Shown: positions 1 to 6,928, numbered from the stretch's first letter. The stretch is 10,974 bases of DNA from DASVDK01 sp036562265 [NCBI: Thermodesulfobacteriota bacterium] (GCA_036562265.1 DATCKS010000498.1:1-10974), one strand, 5' to 3'. Numbers and translations: made by a program. Notes: generated by a model from the sequence alone, not told the origin.

Positions 1-210
1 GGCCAGGGCCGTGCACATGAGGGGACGGCCGGCGTTGTAGCCGTAGCGCGCCTTGTAGGCGGCCGCGTCGAGGCCGTGGGTGGCGAGGTGCGTGTTCGTG
101 AGCTGCCGGAAGGCGCGACCGCACGCGAGGCAGACGATGGCGTCGTCGCCCACGGCACGCCTCGGGTCGGCGCGCAGCCGGGCAAGCTCGTCGGCGGACA
201 CGGTTCTCAT
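1..210 (-). CDS. MucR/Ros-like zinc-finger transcriptional regulator (partial, C-terminus beyond window)
   Basis: The 70 visible residues carry a Ros/MucR-type zinc finger: Cys27 and Cys30, then His41 and His45, followed by the family's HGLxxxxYKxRYGY and GRPLMC segments (residues 45-66). Known members bind DNA and control surface polysaccharide, motility or virulence genes. The ATG at 208-210 is preceded by AGGAGAG about 9 bases upstream (inside the end of tupC), which supports this start. The stop of tupC lies only 5 bases before it, so it is probably co-transcribed with the tungstate transporter. The spacing between the second Cys and first His is 10 residues, one more than I recall for typical Ros proteins. 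The rest of the protein is outside the window. The family call is fairly firm; the target genes are unknown. Confidence 0.8.
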   Translation of the reverse strand, partial: MRTVSADELARLRADPRRAVGDDAIVCLACGRAFRQLTNTHLATHGLDAAAYKARYGYNAGRPLMCTALA

Positions 211-215
211 GCTGC

Positions 216-1421
216 TCAGCTCTCCTGGCACGCCGGCAAAGGCTCGGGCGCCGCCTGGCCGGCCGGCGGGCCGGCCTGCGACGGACGCGCCTCCTCCCGG
301 CCGGGACGGCGCGGGACGAGATGCGCCGCCGTCGCCTTGAACGCCGCCACGACGGCGCGCCCCTCCTCGAGGCCGAGTTCGACGAAGGCGCGCTTCGTAA
401 CGGTCGCCACCAGCGGGAAGCCGCAATCGATCGTCACGCGGAACTGTCCCTCGAGCGGCAGGACGGCGCGCACCACGCCGGGCAGCCGGTTGCGAACGCT
501 CGTCAGCCCCTCGTGGACGTGGGAACCGGCGTCGCGGGGGCTGACCGCGACGTCCTCGGGCCGCACGCAGACGTGGACCGCCGAGCCGGCGGGCAGGTCG
601 GTGCGAACCTCGACGCGAGACACGGTACCGCCCGGACCGAAGACGCGCACGACGCCGAGGCCGTCGTCCACCGACTCGAGGACCCCGGGCTGGATCGTCT
701 CGACGCCGACGAAGGCCGCCACCCGCTCGTCCGCCGGCGCCTCGAAGACCTCCGCCGGTGTGCCGATCTGGACGATCCGGCCGCCGAGGAGGACCGCCAC
801 CCGGTCGGCCAGCATGAGCGCCTCGGACCGGTCGTGCGTCACCAGGAGCGCCGTCGTCCCCGTCTCGGCGAGCACGCGGCGCAGGTCCGCGATGAAGGCG
901 GCCCGGCTCGGCGCATCGAGCGGGGCGAACGGCTCGTCGAGGAGGACGAGCCGCGGCTCGATCGCCATGGCCCGGGCGAGGCTCACCCGCTGCGCCTCGC
1001 CGCCCGACAGGTGCCGCGCCCGCCGGCTCGCGAGGTGGCCGATGCCGAGCCGGTCGAGCCACGCCTGCGCCTTCGCGCGCGCCTCGCGGCGGCCGATCCC
1101 CCGGTATCGGAGCCCCTGCGCGGCGTTGTCGAGCGCCGTCGTGTCGAGGAGGAGCGGCTGCTGCATGACGGTGGCGATCCGCCGGCGATAGTCGAGCGCC
1201 GCCGGGCCGGTCGGCTCGACCGGCCGCCCCTCGAACGTGAGGCGACCCGCGTCCCACGGCCGCACGCAGGCCAGCGCGGCGAAGAGCGTCGACTTGCCCG
1301 ACCCGTTCGGCCCGATCACGGCGAGCGTCTCGCCGTCGACGACGTCGAGCGCCTCGACGACCAGCGCGGCCGGGCCGTCCCCGAACCGCACCTCGAGGCC
1401 GCGCACCTCGAGGAGGTTCAT
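216..1421 (-). CDS. tupC: Tungstate ABC transporter, ATP-binding protein TupC
   Basis: This cytoplasmic ATPase powers oxyanion import through TupB. Of 401 residues, 1-235 form the nucleotide-binding domain: Walker A GPNGSGKST (37-45), Q-loop MQQP (86-89), signature LSGGEAQR (138-145), Walker B LVLLDEP (158-164) and H-loop THD (195-197). Residues 240-368 hold TOBE-type segments as in ModC/WtpC; in that family they bind oxyanion and can limit transport. The last 30 or so residues are a Pro/Ala/Gly-rich tail of no clear function. It begins 7 bases after the tupB stop and follows tupA-tupB, which makes tungstate (or molybdate) the likely substrate. From sequence alone ModC or WtpC are alternative names; the TupA and TupB signatures next door decide for TupC. 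Confidence 0.88.
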   Translation of the reverse strand: MNLLEVRGLEVRFGDGPAALVVEALDVVDGETLAVIGPNGSGKSTLFAALACVRPWDAGRLTFEGRPVEPTGPAALDYRRRIATVMQQPLLLDTTALDNAAQGLRYRGIGRREARAKAQAWLDRLGIGHLASRRARHLSGGEAQRVSLARAMAIEPRLVLLDEPFAPLDAPSRAAFIADLRRVLAETGTTALLVTHDRSEALMLADRVAVLLGGRIVQIGTPAEVFEAPADERVAAFVGVETIQPGVLESVDDGLGVVRVFGPGGTVSRVEVRTDLPAGSAVHVCVRPEDVAVSPRDAGSHVHEGLTSVRNRLPGVVRAVLPLEGQFRVTIDCGFPLVATVTKRAFVELGLEEGRAVVAAFKATAAHLVPRRPGREEARPSQAGPPAGQAAPEPLPACQES

Positions 1422-1428
1422 GGCCGCG

Positions 1429-2127
1429 TCACCGGACCTTCCCTCGCTGCTGGATCATGGTGAGGCCGAGGTTCACGAGGTAGGCGAGGAGGAGCAGGAT
1501 GAGACCGAGCGCGATCGCCAGGTCGAAGTTCCCGCGGGCGGTCTCCATGACGGTGGCGGTGGTGAGGACCCGCGTGTGCCCCTTGATGTTCCCACCGACC
1601 ATCATCACCGCGCCCACCTCGGAGATGACGGCGCCGAAGCCGGCCATGACGGCCGCGAGGAGCGGCAGCCGCGCCTCCTTCCAGAGGGACAGGAGGAGCT
1701 GGGGCCGCGAGGCGCCGAGCCCGAGGAGCTGCAGGCGCAGGCGCGGGTCGAGGTTCTGCATGGCCGCCACGGTGAGACCGGTCACCATCGGCGCGGCGAT
1801 GATCACCTGGGCCACGACCATCGCGGTGGGGCTGTAGAGGATGCCCAGGATCCCGAGCGGCCCGTTCCGCCACAGGAGGATCGTCACGAAGAGGCCGACC
1901 ACGACCGGCGGCATGCCCATGCCGGTGTTGACGGCCGCGAGGAGGACGCTCCGGCCCGGAAAGCGGGTCAGGGCCAGGAGCGTCCCCATCGGAACGCCGA
2001 CGAGGAGGCTTACGAGCGTGGCCGTCCCCGAGACGCGCAGCGAGAGCCACGTGACCGCGACGACCTCGGGGTCACCCGTGACGAGGAGCCAGAAGGCCTT
2101 TCGGATCCCGTCCCAGACGAGGTCCAC
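1429..2127 (-). CDS. tupB: Tungstate ABC transporter, permease TupB
   Basis: A 232-residue inner-membrane permease. It has about five to six hydrophobic segments (around residues 30-52, 64-85, 94-118, 150-178 and 200-222). The EAA-type loop that contacts the ATPase lies around residues 127-150 (LGASRPQLLLSLWKEARLP). The stretch VGAVMMVGGNIKGHTRVLTT (171-190) and the following METARGNFDLAIALGLIL are hallmarks of TupB rather than ModB or CysT permeases. It starts with GTG, 9 bases after the tupA stop, with only a weak Shine-Dalgarno (TAGGT), which suggests translational coupling to tupA. The length is normal for the family. Confidence 0.9.
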   Translation of the reverse strand: MDLVWDGIRKAFWLLVTGDPEVVAVTWLSLRVSGTATLVSLLVGVPMGTLLALTRFPGRSVLLAAVNTGMGMPPVVVGLFVTILLWRNGPLGILGILYSPTAMVVAQVIIAAPMVTGLTVAAMQNLDPRLRLQLLGLGASRPQLLLSLWKEARLPLLAAVMAGFGAVISEVGAVMMVGGNIKGHTRVLTTATVMETARGNFDLAIALGLILLLLAYLVNLGLTMIQQRGKVR

Positions 2128-2136
2128 GCGCGAGAC

Positions 2137-2994
2137 CTAGCCGCCGACCTCGGCCTCCGACTTGCCGGCGTCGGGGAAGAAGAGCGGGGAGCCGTACTTC
2201 TCGACGCCGAACGTGCGGATGACCGACTGCGCCTCGGGCGACACCATGAAGTCGACGAACGCCTTGCCGCCGGCGGCGTTCACCTTCGGGTGCTTCGCCG
2301 GGTTCACGTTCATCACGTGATAGACGTTGAGCAGCGGCGCGTCGCCCTCGTGGAGGATCTCGAGCCCGAGGTTCCGCCTGAGCGACAGGTAGGTGCCGCG
2401 GTCGGTCAGCGTGTAGGCCTCCTTCTCCGACGCGATGTTGAGCGTCTGCCCCATGCCCTGCCCGGCCTCCTGGTACCAGCCGCCCGAGGGCCTGACGCCG
2501 GCGCTCTTCCAGAGCGCCTGCTCCTTCTTGTGCGTCCCCGAGTCGTCGCCCCGGGAGATGAAGGTCGCCTTCGCCTCGGCGATGCGGCGCATCGCATCGG
2601 CCGTCTTCGTGATCCCCTTGACCTTCGCGGGGTCGGACGGCGGGCCGACGATGACGAAGTCGTTGTGCATGACGAGCGACCAGTTGATCACGTGGCCCGC
2701 ATCGACGAGCTTCTTCTCCGCCTCCGGCGCGTGGGCGAGGACCACGTCCGCCTCGCCCCGCTCGGCGAGCGCCAGCGCCTGGCCGGTGCCGACCGAGATC
2801 GGCTTCACCCGATAGCCGGTCTTCTTCTCGAACATCGGGATCAGGACGTCGAGGAGCCCCGAGTCCATCGTGCTCGTCGTCGTCGAGAGGATGACGTCGC
2901 GATTTTCCTGCGCCCCCTCGGCGCCGCCGACCGACAGGAGCGCGGCCGCGACCACCGCGGCCAGCCAGAGCGCCGTACGCCTAGACGGATGCAT
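2137..2994 (-). CDS. tupA: Tungstate-binding periplasmic protein TupA
   Basis: The extracytoplasmic solute-binding protein of the Tup transporter, 285 residues, normal family length. Residues 1-28 form a Sec signal peptide (basic start, hydrophobic core LWLAAVVAAALL, probable cut after GAEGA). The mature protein shows the TupA signatures STTTSTMDSGLLDVL (37-51), SVGTGQALAL (67-76), SRGDDSGTHKKE (147-158) and YTLTDRGTYL (194-203). In characterised TupA proteins the TTTS and RGD/SGTH regions contact the oxyanion; that is family knowledge, not something shown here. The start is supported by GGGAGGA 7 bases before the ATG. Its first 14 bases overlap the end of the upstream regulator gene, so the two are probably translated together. 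TupA proteins prefer tungstate to molybdate. Confidence 0.93.
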   Translation of the reverse strand: MHPSRRTALWLAAVVAAALLSVGGAEGAQENRDVILSTTTSTMDSGLLDVLIPMFEKKTGYRVKPISVGTGQALALAERGEADVVLAHAPEAEKKLVDAGHVINWSLVMHNDFVIVGPPSDPAKVKGITKTADAMRRIAEAKATFISRGDDSGTHKKEQALWKSAGVRPSGGWYQEAGQGMGQTLNIASEKEAYTLTDRGTYLSLRRNLGLEILHEGDAPLLNVYHVMNVNPAKHPKVNAAGGKAFVDFMVSPEAQSVIRTFGVEKYGSPLFFPDAGKSEAEVGG

Positions 2995-3895
2995 GGACGA
3001 TCCTCCCGGACTCCTCCGTGCCGTAGCCGCCGAGACGCCGGAGGTAGTCCTTGAAGCGCCTGCCGGCCACCGTCTCGAGGAGACGCTGGACCGGCCGGGC
3101 GAAGTAGGTGTCCTTCCGCACGACCACGTCGAACCGCTCGCGCGCGATCGGCAGCATCTCGAGGCCGAGCAGGCGGGCGACGCCCGCCTCCGCCACGCCG
3201 ACGTCCGCCTCGCCGCGCAGGACCGCGAGCCCCACCTCGAGGTGCGTGCGCAGCTCGCGGCGGTAGCCGGTCACCTTCGTGACGGGGATGCCCGCCTCCG
3301 CGAGCCTGGTGTCGAGCAAGAGCCGCGTACCCGACCCGCGCTGCCGGTTGGCGAGACGCACGTCGGGTCGGGCGAGGTCGGCCACGCCGGTGATGCGCCT
3401 GGGATTGCCGGGCGCGACGACGAGGCCGACCTGCCGGTGGAACACGGTGACGATCACGGCCGGGACGCCTGCCAGGTCGCGCCGGACGAAGGGGACGTTG
3501 TACTCGCCGGTTGCCGGGTCGAAGAGGTGGCAGAACGCGAGGTCGGCGCGGTCGGCGGCGAGGGCCGCGAGCCCGGCGCGGCTGCCGGTCGCCGCCGCGA
3601 AGAGGTAGGTCTCCGGGGCCTCGTCGAGCAGCAGGTCCTGCAGGCGGCGGAGGGCCAGGTCGTCGCTGCCGGCCGCCATGAGGCTCGTCTCGAGACGCCT
3701 CGCCCTCGCGTCGTCGCGAGGGGTGCGTCTCGCCTGCCGCTCGATCCACTCGTCCACGAGGTGCCGGGGAAAGACGTACTTCCCGGTCACGCGCGTGGCC
3801 GGGATGGCGCCGCGCTTGACCAGCACGTAGACCTGCTTCTCGTGGACCCCGAGGTAGGCCGCCACCTCGCGCGTGGACATGAGGTTGCCCGGCAT
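2981..3895 (-). CDS. Helix-turn-helix / PBP-like fusion regulator, probable oxyanion-responsive regulator of the tup operon
   Basis: A 304-residue soluble protein with no signal peptide. Residues 7-52 are an excisionase-type helix-turn-helix (STREVAAYLGVHEKQVYVLV, then a GKYVFPRHLVDEW wing), the HTH_17 family. Residues about 73-290 match the PBP_like domain, a cytoplasmic relative of periplasmic binding proteins, with its NRQRGSGTRLLLD signature (183-195). This architecture is known next to molybdate and tungstate transporters; the effector here (tungstate or molybdate) is inferred from the neighbours. It is the first gene of the operon, and its stop lies inside the tupA start region. No Shine-Dalgarno precedes the ATG at 3893-3895 or the in-frame ATG at 3878-3880. 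A promoter -10 box ends 6 bases before the first ATG, so leaderless translation from 3895 is the best guess. Confidence 0.85.
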   Translation of the reverse strand: MPGNLMSTREVAAYLGVHEKQVYVLVKRGAIPATRVTGKYVFPRHLVDEWIERQARRTPRDDARARRLETSLMAAGSDDLALRRLQDLLLDEAPETYLFAAATGSRAGLAALAADRADLAFCHLFDPATGEYNVPFVRRDLAGVPAVIVTVFHRQVGLVVAPGNPRRITGVADLARPDVRLANRQRGSGTRLLLDTRLAEAGIPVTKVTGYRRELRTHLEVGLAVLRGEADVGVAEAGVARLLGLEMLPIARERFDVVVRKDTYFARPVQRLLETVAGRRFKDYLRRLGGYGTEESGRIVHASV

Positions 3896-3901
3896 GTGAG
3901 G

Positions 3902-3930
3902 AGCGTACGGCTAGCCCCGATGGGCGTCAA
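3902..3930 (-). promoter_or_regulatory. Sigma70-type promoter of the regulator-tup operon (leaderless)
   Basis: Read on the minus strand, TTGACG (3925-3930) is followed after exactly 17 bases by TACGCT (3902-3907). That is 5 of 6 matches to the -35 consensus and the three key positions of the -10. Six bases then separate the -10 from the ATG, so the predicted transcription start falls on or next to the start codon. It is the only convincing promoter seen ahead of the five-gene cluster. Confidence 0.6.
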
Positions 3931-3936
3931 GGTTCC

Positions 3937-3952
3937 TCCAGATTCCTCTGGA
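3937..3952. promoter_or_regulatory. Candidate operator: 16-bp palindrome upstream of the tup promoter
   Basis: TCCAGA and TCTGGA form a perfect 6-bp inverted repeat around a 4-base centre, 6 bases upstream of the -35 box. The position suits an activator or repressor site for the adjacent HTH-PBP regulator. Only one copy is visible, so assignment to that regulator is inference. It overlaps the 14-bp partial repeat copy at 3948-3961. Confidence 0.3.
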
Positions 3953-3961
3953 AAACGGAAA
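3948..3961. repeat. Partial copy of the 25-bp repeat
   Basis: CTGGAAAACGGAAA here is identical, in the same orientation, to the first 14 bases of the second unit of the tandem array at 4376-4450, and then diverges. Together the two sites bracket the aldehyde dehydrogenase remnant, which may mean the remnant came in, or was trimmed, with a repeat-associated element. Confidence 0.55.
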
Positions 3962-3969
3962 ATTCCTAC

Positions 3970-4330
3970 AGCCTTCGAGCGGGAACGGGGCTGCCCCCTG
4001 CCGGGCGGAGCACGGCGAGCCATGTGTCCCTCGTCCACGGCGACGCCGCGGCAGGCGAGGCGCTCCTCCACCACCCGGCGGTCCGCGCGGTGTCCTTCCG
4101 CCGGGTCGTCCTTCGTCGGCGGCCTGGTCCACGGGCGGCCGGCGAAGCGCGGCATCCGCGCGCAGTGCGAGCCTGGGGGGAAGGACCCCACGGTCGTCCT
4201 CTTCGACGCCGACCTCGACCGCACTGCGGCCGGGCCGGTCCTCGCCGGCTACGGTCCGACCGGGCAGCCTGCAGCACCGGGTCTTGGGACCGTCACCTCT
4301 ACTACGCCCCCCCACCCGTACGACGGCCCC
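3970..4330 (+). pseudogene. Aldehyde dehydrogenase remnant, frameshifted
   Basis: The plus strand encodes pieces of an NAD(P)-dependent aldehyde dehydrogenase in more than one frame. From about 3988 to 4098 one frame reads GLPP then SLVHGDAAAGEALLHHPAV and RAVSF, matching the family's AGLPPGVLNLVxG and VSFTGS region. An extra C at 4099 shifts to the next frame, AGSSFVGG through GIRAQCEPGGKDPTVV and LFDADLDRTA to GPTGQ (to 4267). This matches the ELGGKNPxxVxxDADLD segment with the general-base Glu. Two extra bases then shift back to CSTGS at 4270, where the catalytic Cys would lie. Both ends of a roughly 480-residue family protein are missing. It is a decayed fragment, not a working gene. The exact family member cannot be named. 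Confidence 0.65.
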
Positions 4331-4375
4331 CCGCGCGTGAGCCCCCCGGGGGCAGGGCGCGACGCTTTCCTCGGG

Positions 4376-4450
4376 CTGGAAAATGGAAAGGCCTGACCCC
4401 CTGGAAAACGGAAAGACCTGACCCCATGGAAAACGGAAAGGCCTGACCCC
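4376..4450. repeat. Three perfect-length tandem copies of a 25-bp repeat
   Basis: Units at 4376-4400, 4401-4425 and 4426-4450 each begin TGGAAAA(C/T)GG after one base and end CCTGACCCC. Unit 1 has T for C at its ninth base, unit 2 has A for G at its sixteenth, and unit 3 has A for C at its first. On the minus strand each begins GGGGTCAGG, a core that I recall from short repeats near IS200/RAYT-type transposases in several high-GC phyla. No transposase gene is present here. Confidence 0.9.
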
Positions 4451-4470
4451 GGAGGGGTGGGCGGGGGCGT

Positions 4471-4486
4471 CGGCATGGTCCCTGCT
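4471..4486 (+). promoter_or_regulatory. Possible sigma54 promoter for the chemoreceptor gene
   Basis: CGGCATG, four bases, then CTGCT gives the GG (4472-4473) and GC (4484-4485) pairs exactly 10 bases apart, as in the -24/-12 consensus TGGCACG-N4-TTGCW, with 9 of its 12 defined positions matching. Transcription would start near 4498, leaving a leader of about 175 bases. No activator gene is in view and GC-rich DNA gives such matches by chance, so this is tentative. Confidence 0.3.
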
Positions 4487-4512
4487 CGACGAAGGGGCGC
4501 TTTGGGACCATG
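4474..4512. repeat. 9-bp inverted repeat around the sigma54-like element
   Basis: CATGGTCCC (4474-4482) and GGGACCATG (4504-4512) are perfect reverse complements separated by 21 bases. It could be a protein-binding site or a weak RNA stem; there is no T-run after it, so it is a poor terminator candidate. Confidence 0.45.
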
Positions 4513-4586
4513 GCGTGCCCTCGCCGGCTCATCGAGGGGCGCCCTGCCGGATTTCGGGGACTTGAGCGGCGTTCCACCGGCAGACG

Positions 4587-4625
4587 GGTGACGGAGGGCG
4601 GCACCGGGTGCCGCTTCCTGTCACC
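4587..4625 (+). promoter_or_regulatory. Strong RNA hairpin in the chemoreceptor leader
   Basis: Bases 4587-4605 pair with 4607-4625 around a one-base centre (realistically a 3-base loop). GGTGAC pairs with GTCACC at the base and CGGCACC with GGTGCCG at the top. In between there are three G-U pairs and one A-C mismatch. The G-U pairs exist only in plus-strand RNA, so the fold favours the chemoreceptor transcript. It ends 47 bases before the GTG start and has no T-run, so leader regulation or mRNA stability is more likely than termination. Confidence 0.5.
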
Positions 4626-4672
4626 GCCCGGCCAGACGACGGCTCTCCGAACCGGAAGGAGACGACCTTTCC

Positions 4673-6928
4673 GTGTTGCACCGCTTCCGCATCGGCACGC
4701 GTCTCGCCGTCGGTTTCGGCCTCGTGCTCTGCCTCATGGCGGCCGCGGCGGTCGCCGGAGACGTGAGCCTCCGGTACGCCGTCGGAGCCGTCCGCACCAG
4801 GATCGAGCGCGAGGGGGCCACCGCACGGGGCGCGGCCCGCGTGTTCGCCCACACGCGGGCGATGCGCCACCACGAGACGGAGACGTTCCTCTTCGCGGGC
4901 GAGCCCGACCGGGTAGCCGAGGCGGTCGGGCGGTGGCAGGAGGCGCGCCGTCGCCTGACGGCCGAACTCGACCAGCTCGAGGCGCTGGTCGACGCGGCGG
5001 CGGAGACCGAGTCGCTCGCCCGCATGCGCGCGGCGGTCTCGGACTACGAGTCGGGCTTCGCCACGGTGTCCGGGATGATCAGCTCCGGCCTCATCAGCGA
5101 CCCGATCTCGGCCAGGGTCGCGCTCGGCCAGTACGCCGACTCCGGCCGCGCGGTCGAGACGGCGGCCCAGCACCTGGCCGAGGAGGCCAACCAGGCCAAG
5201 GCGGCATACGAGGAGGAGCTCAAGGGGCTGGTCGCGAGAGCGTCGGCGACGACGTACGCCGCCGTGACCCTGGCGATCGCGCTGGCCGGGCTCGTCGGGT
5301 GGGTCCTCACCCGCAGCCTCACGCGCCCGATCGCGCTCGCGGTGCGGATCGCGGAGCGCGTGGCGGTGGGCGATCTGCCGGAGCGGGTGCCGGCGCGGGG
5401 CCGCGACGAGACGGCCAGGCTCATCGAGGCGGTCAACGGGATGACGGCCTACCTCCGCGACATGGCCGCGACGGCGCAGCGCATCGCCGAGGGCGACCTC
5501 GGCGCCCGCGTCGAGCCGCGCTCCGATCGGGACGTGCTCGGCCTGGCCTTCAACGGCATGGGCGTCTACCTGAAGGCGATGGCGACCGCGGCGGAGGCGA
5601 TCAGCCAGGGCGACCTGCGCACGTCGGTGACGCCGAGGTCCGACCGCGACGTCCTCGGGTGGGCCTTCTCGGAGATGACGACCTACCTGCGCGCGATCGC
5701 CCGCACGGCGGAGGCCGTGGCCACCGGTGACCTGCGCGAGTCGGTCCAGCCCAAGTCGGACCGCGACCTGCTCGGCCGCGCGTTCGCCAACATGGTCACC
5801 GGCCTGCGCGGGCTCGTCGGCGAGGTGCGCGGCGGGGCCGGCGAGGTGGCGGCGGCCGCGAGCGGCATTGCCGCGGCGAGCGACAACGGCGCGAAGGGCG
5901 CCGAGCGGGCGCAGGTGGCCATCGAGGAAATGACGTCGACGATGCTCGAGCTGTCGGCGAACGTGCAGGAGGTGGCCGAGAACGCCCAGGGGCAGGCGGC
6001 CAGCGCGGCCGAGACCGCCTCGGCGGTGGCGCAGATGGTGGCGTCGGCCCGGCGCATCAGCGAGCGCGGCCAGGAGCTGGCCGACATCGCGCGGCGGTCG
6101 GGCGAGGCCGTGGCGAGCGGCCAGGCGGCCGTGCGCCGGTCGGCCGACGCGGTGGCCGGCGGGCTCAAGGCCGTGGAGCGCTCCACCAGCGGCATGGCGC
6201 GCATCTCGGCCGCCATCGGCGGCTCGGCGGAAGTGATCGAGGGGCTCGGAAAGCGCGCGCAGGAGATCGGCCGCATCGTCGCCATCATCGACGACATCAC
6301 GAACCGGACGAACCTCCTCGCCCTCAACGCCGCGATCATCGCGGCCCAGGCGGGCGAGCAGGGGAAGAGCTTCGCGGTGGTGGCCCAGGAGGTGCGCACG
6401 CTGGCCGAGCGGAGCGCCCAGTCGACGAAGGAGATCGGCAGCCTCGTGGCCGCCATCCAGGAAGAGACGCTCGCCGCGGTGGCGCACATGCAGGCCTCCC
6501 GCGACAGCGTGGCCGAAGGGCTCGTCCTCGGCGCCGAGGTGCGCGACGCGCTCGCGCGGATCGACGCCGCCTCGGCGGAGGTCACGGCCGAGCTCGCGCG
6601 CATCGAGGAGACGGTGGCCGAGGTCGAGCGCTGCACGGCCGACATCGGCCAGGCCACGCGCGACCAGGCCGCTGGCGGCGCCCAGGTCGAGCGCGAGGTG
6701 GCGAGGCTCGCCGAGATGGCGAAGGAGATCCAGCGCGCCACGCGCGAGCAGGCGTCCGGCGCGGGGGAGGTCGTGAAGCTCGCCGAGCGGATGCGCGCCG
6801 CGACGCACGACCACGCCGAGGCGGCCGTCGCCCTGCGCCAGTCGGCCGGCATCCTCGACGCCAACGCCGAACGGCTCACCGCCGCCGTGGCCCGGTTCCG
6901 CACGATCGAGGCCGAGGCGCGCGCGTAA
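4673..6928 (+). CDS. Methyl-accepting chemotaxis protein with four tandem HAMP units
   Basis: A 751-residue membrane chemoreceptor. Membrane segment 1 is about residues 11-29, an all-helical periplasmic sensor spans about 30-194, and membrane segment 2 is about 195-213. Four HAMP units follow (about 214-263, 264-302, 303-342, 343-382). The last three are 40-residue repeats each carrying GDL and SDRD(V/L)LG. The coiled-coil signalling domain runs about 395-700, with its hairpin tip around 540-570. The tip reads [16 protein letters not shown] (552-567) instead of the usual NAAIEAARAGEQGRGF, losing the Glu and Arg that in Tsr help form trimers of dimers. There is no C-terminal CheR/CheB-docking pentapeptide. 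The GTG start is chosen because AAGGAG lies 11 bases upstream; a TTG follows it at once. No che genes are nearby, and the ligand is unknown. Confidence 0.93.
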   Translation: MLHRFRIGTRLAVGFGLVLCLMAAAAVAGDVSLRYAVGAVRTRIEREGATARGAARVFAHTRAMRHHETETFLFAGEPDRVAEAVGRWQEARRRLTAELDQLEALVDAAAETESLARMRAAVSDYESGFATVSGMISSGLISDPISARVALGQYADSGRAVETAAQHLAEEANQAKAAYEEELKGLVARASATTYAAVTLAIALAGLVGWVLTRSLTRPIALAVRIAERVAVGDLPERVPARGRDETARLIEAVNGMTAYLRDMAATAQRIAEGDLGARVEPRSDRDVLGLAFNGMGVYLKAMATAAEAISQGDLRTSVTPRSDRDVLGWAFSEMTTYLRAIARTAEAVATGDLRESVQPKSDRDLLGRAFANMVTGLRGLVGEVRGGAGEVAAAASGIAAASDNGAKGAERAQVAIEEMTSTMLELSANVQEVAENAQGQAASAAETASAVAQMVASARRISERGQELADIARRSGEAVASGQAAVRRSADAVAGGLKAVERSTSGMARISAAIGGSAEVIEGLGKRAQEIGRIVAIIDDITNRTNLLALNAAIIAAQAGEQGKSFAVVAQEVRTLAERSAQSTKEIGSLVAAIQEETLAAVAHMQASRDSVAEGLVLGAEVRDALARIDAASAEVTAELARIEETVAEVERCTADIGQATRDQAAGGAQVEREVARLAEMAKEIQRATREQASGAGEVVKLAERMRAATHDHAEAAVALRQSAGILDANAERLTAAVARFRTIEAEARA

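Larger units (their letters stand above)
4451..4672. other. Gene-free leader of the chemoreceptor gene
   Basis: This stretch together with 3896-4450 forms a 777-base gap between the tup operon and the chemoreceptor. No frame in 4451-4672 resembles a protein. It holds a sigma54-like element (4471-4486), an inverted repeat (4474-4482 with 4504-4512), a long hairpin (4587-4625), and the chemoreceptor ribosome binding site. Confidence 0.7.

Noticed and set aside
1237-3054. Long plus-strand frame opposite tupC, tupB and tupA
   Set aside because: It is antisense to three confidently identified genes and has a charged, repetitive shadow composition.
3896-3990. Molybdenum/tungsten cofactor riboswitch ahead of the tup operon
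   Set aside because: The predicted transcription start leaves no leader to hold one, and no such fold was recognised.
2870-4396. Long plus-strand frame running from tupA into the gap
   Set aside because: Up to 3895 it is antisense shadow of the regulator and tupA. Only its end (about 4100-4267) has meaning, as part of the aldehyde dehydrogenase remnant.
3896-4672. Search for a transposase (IS200/RAYT type) to go with the 25-bp repeats
   Set aside because: No frame on either strand shows the Y1 transposase motifs; only the ALDH remnant is recognisable.
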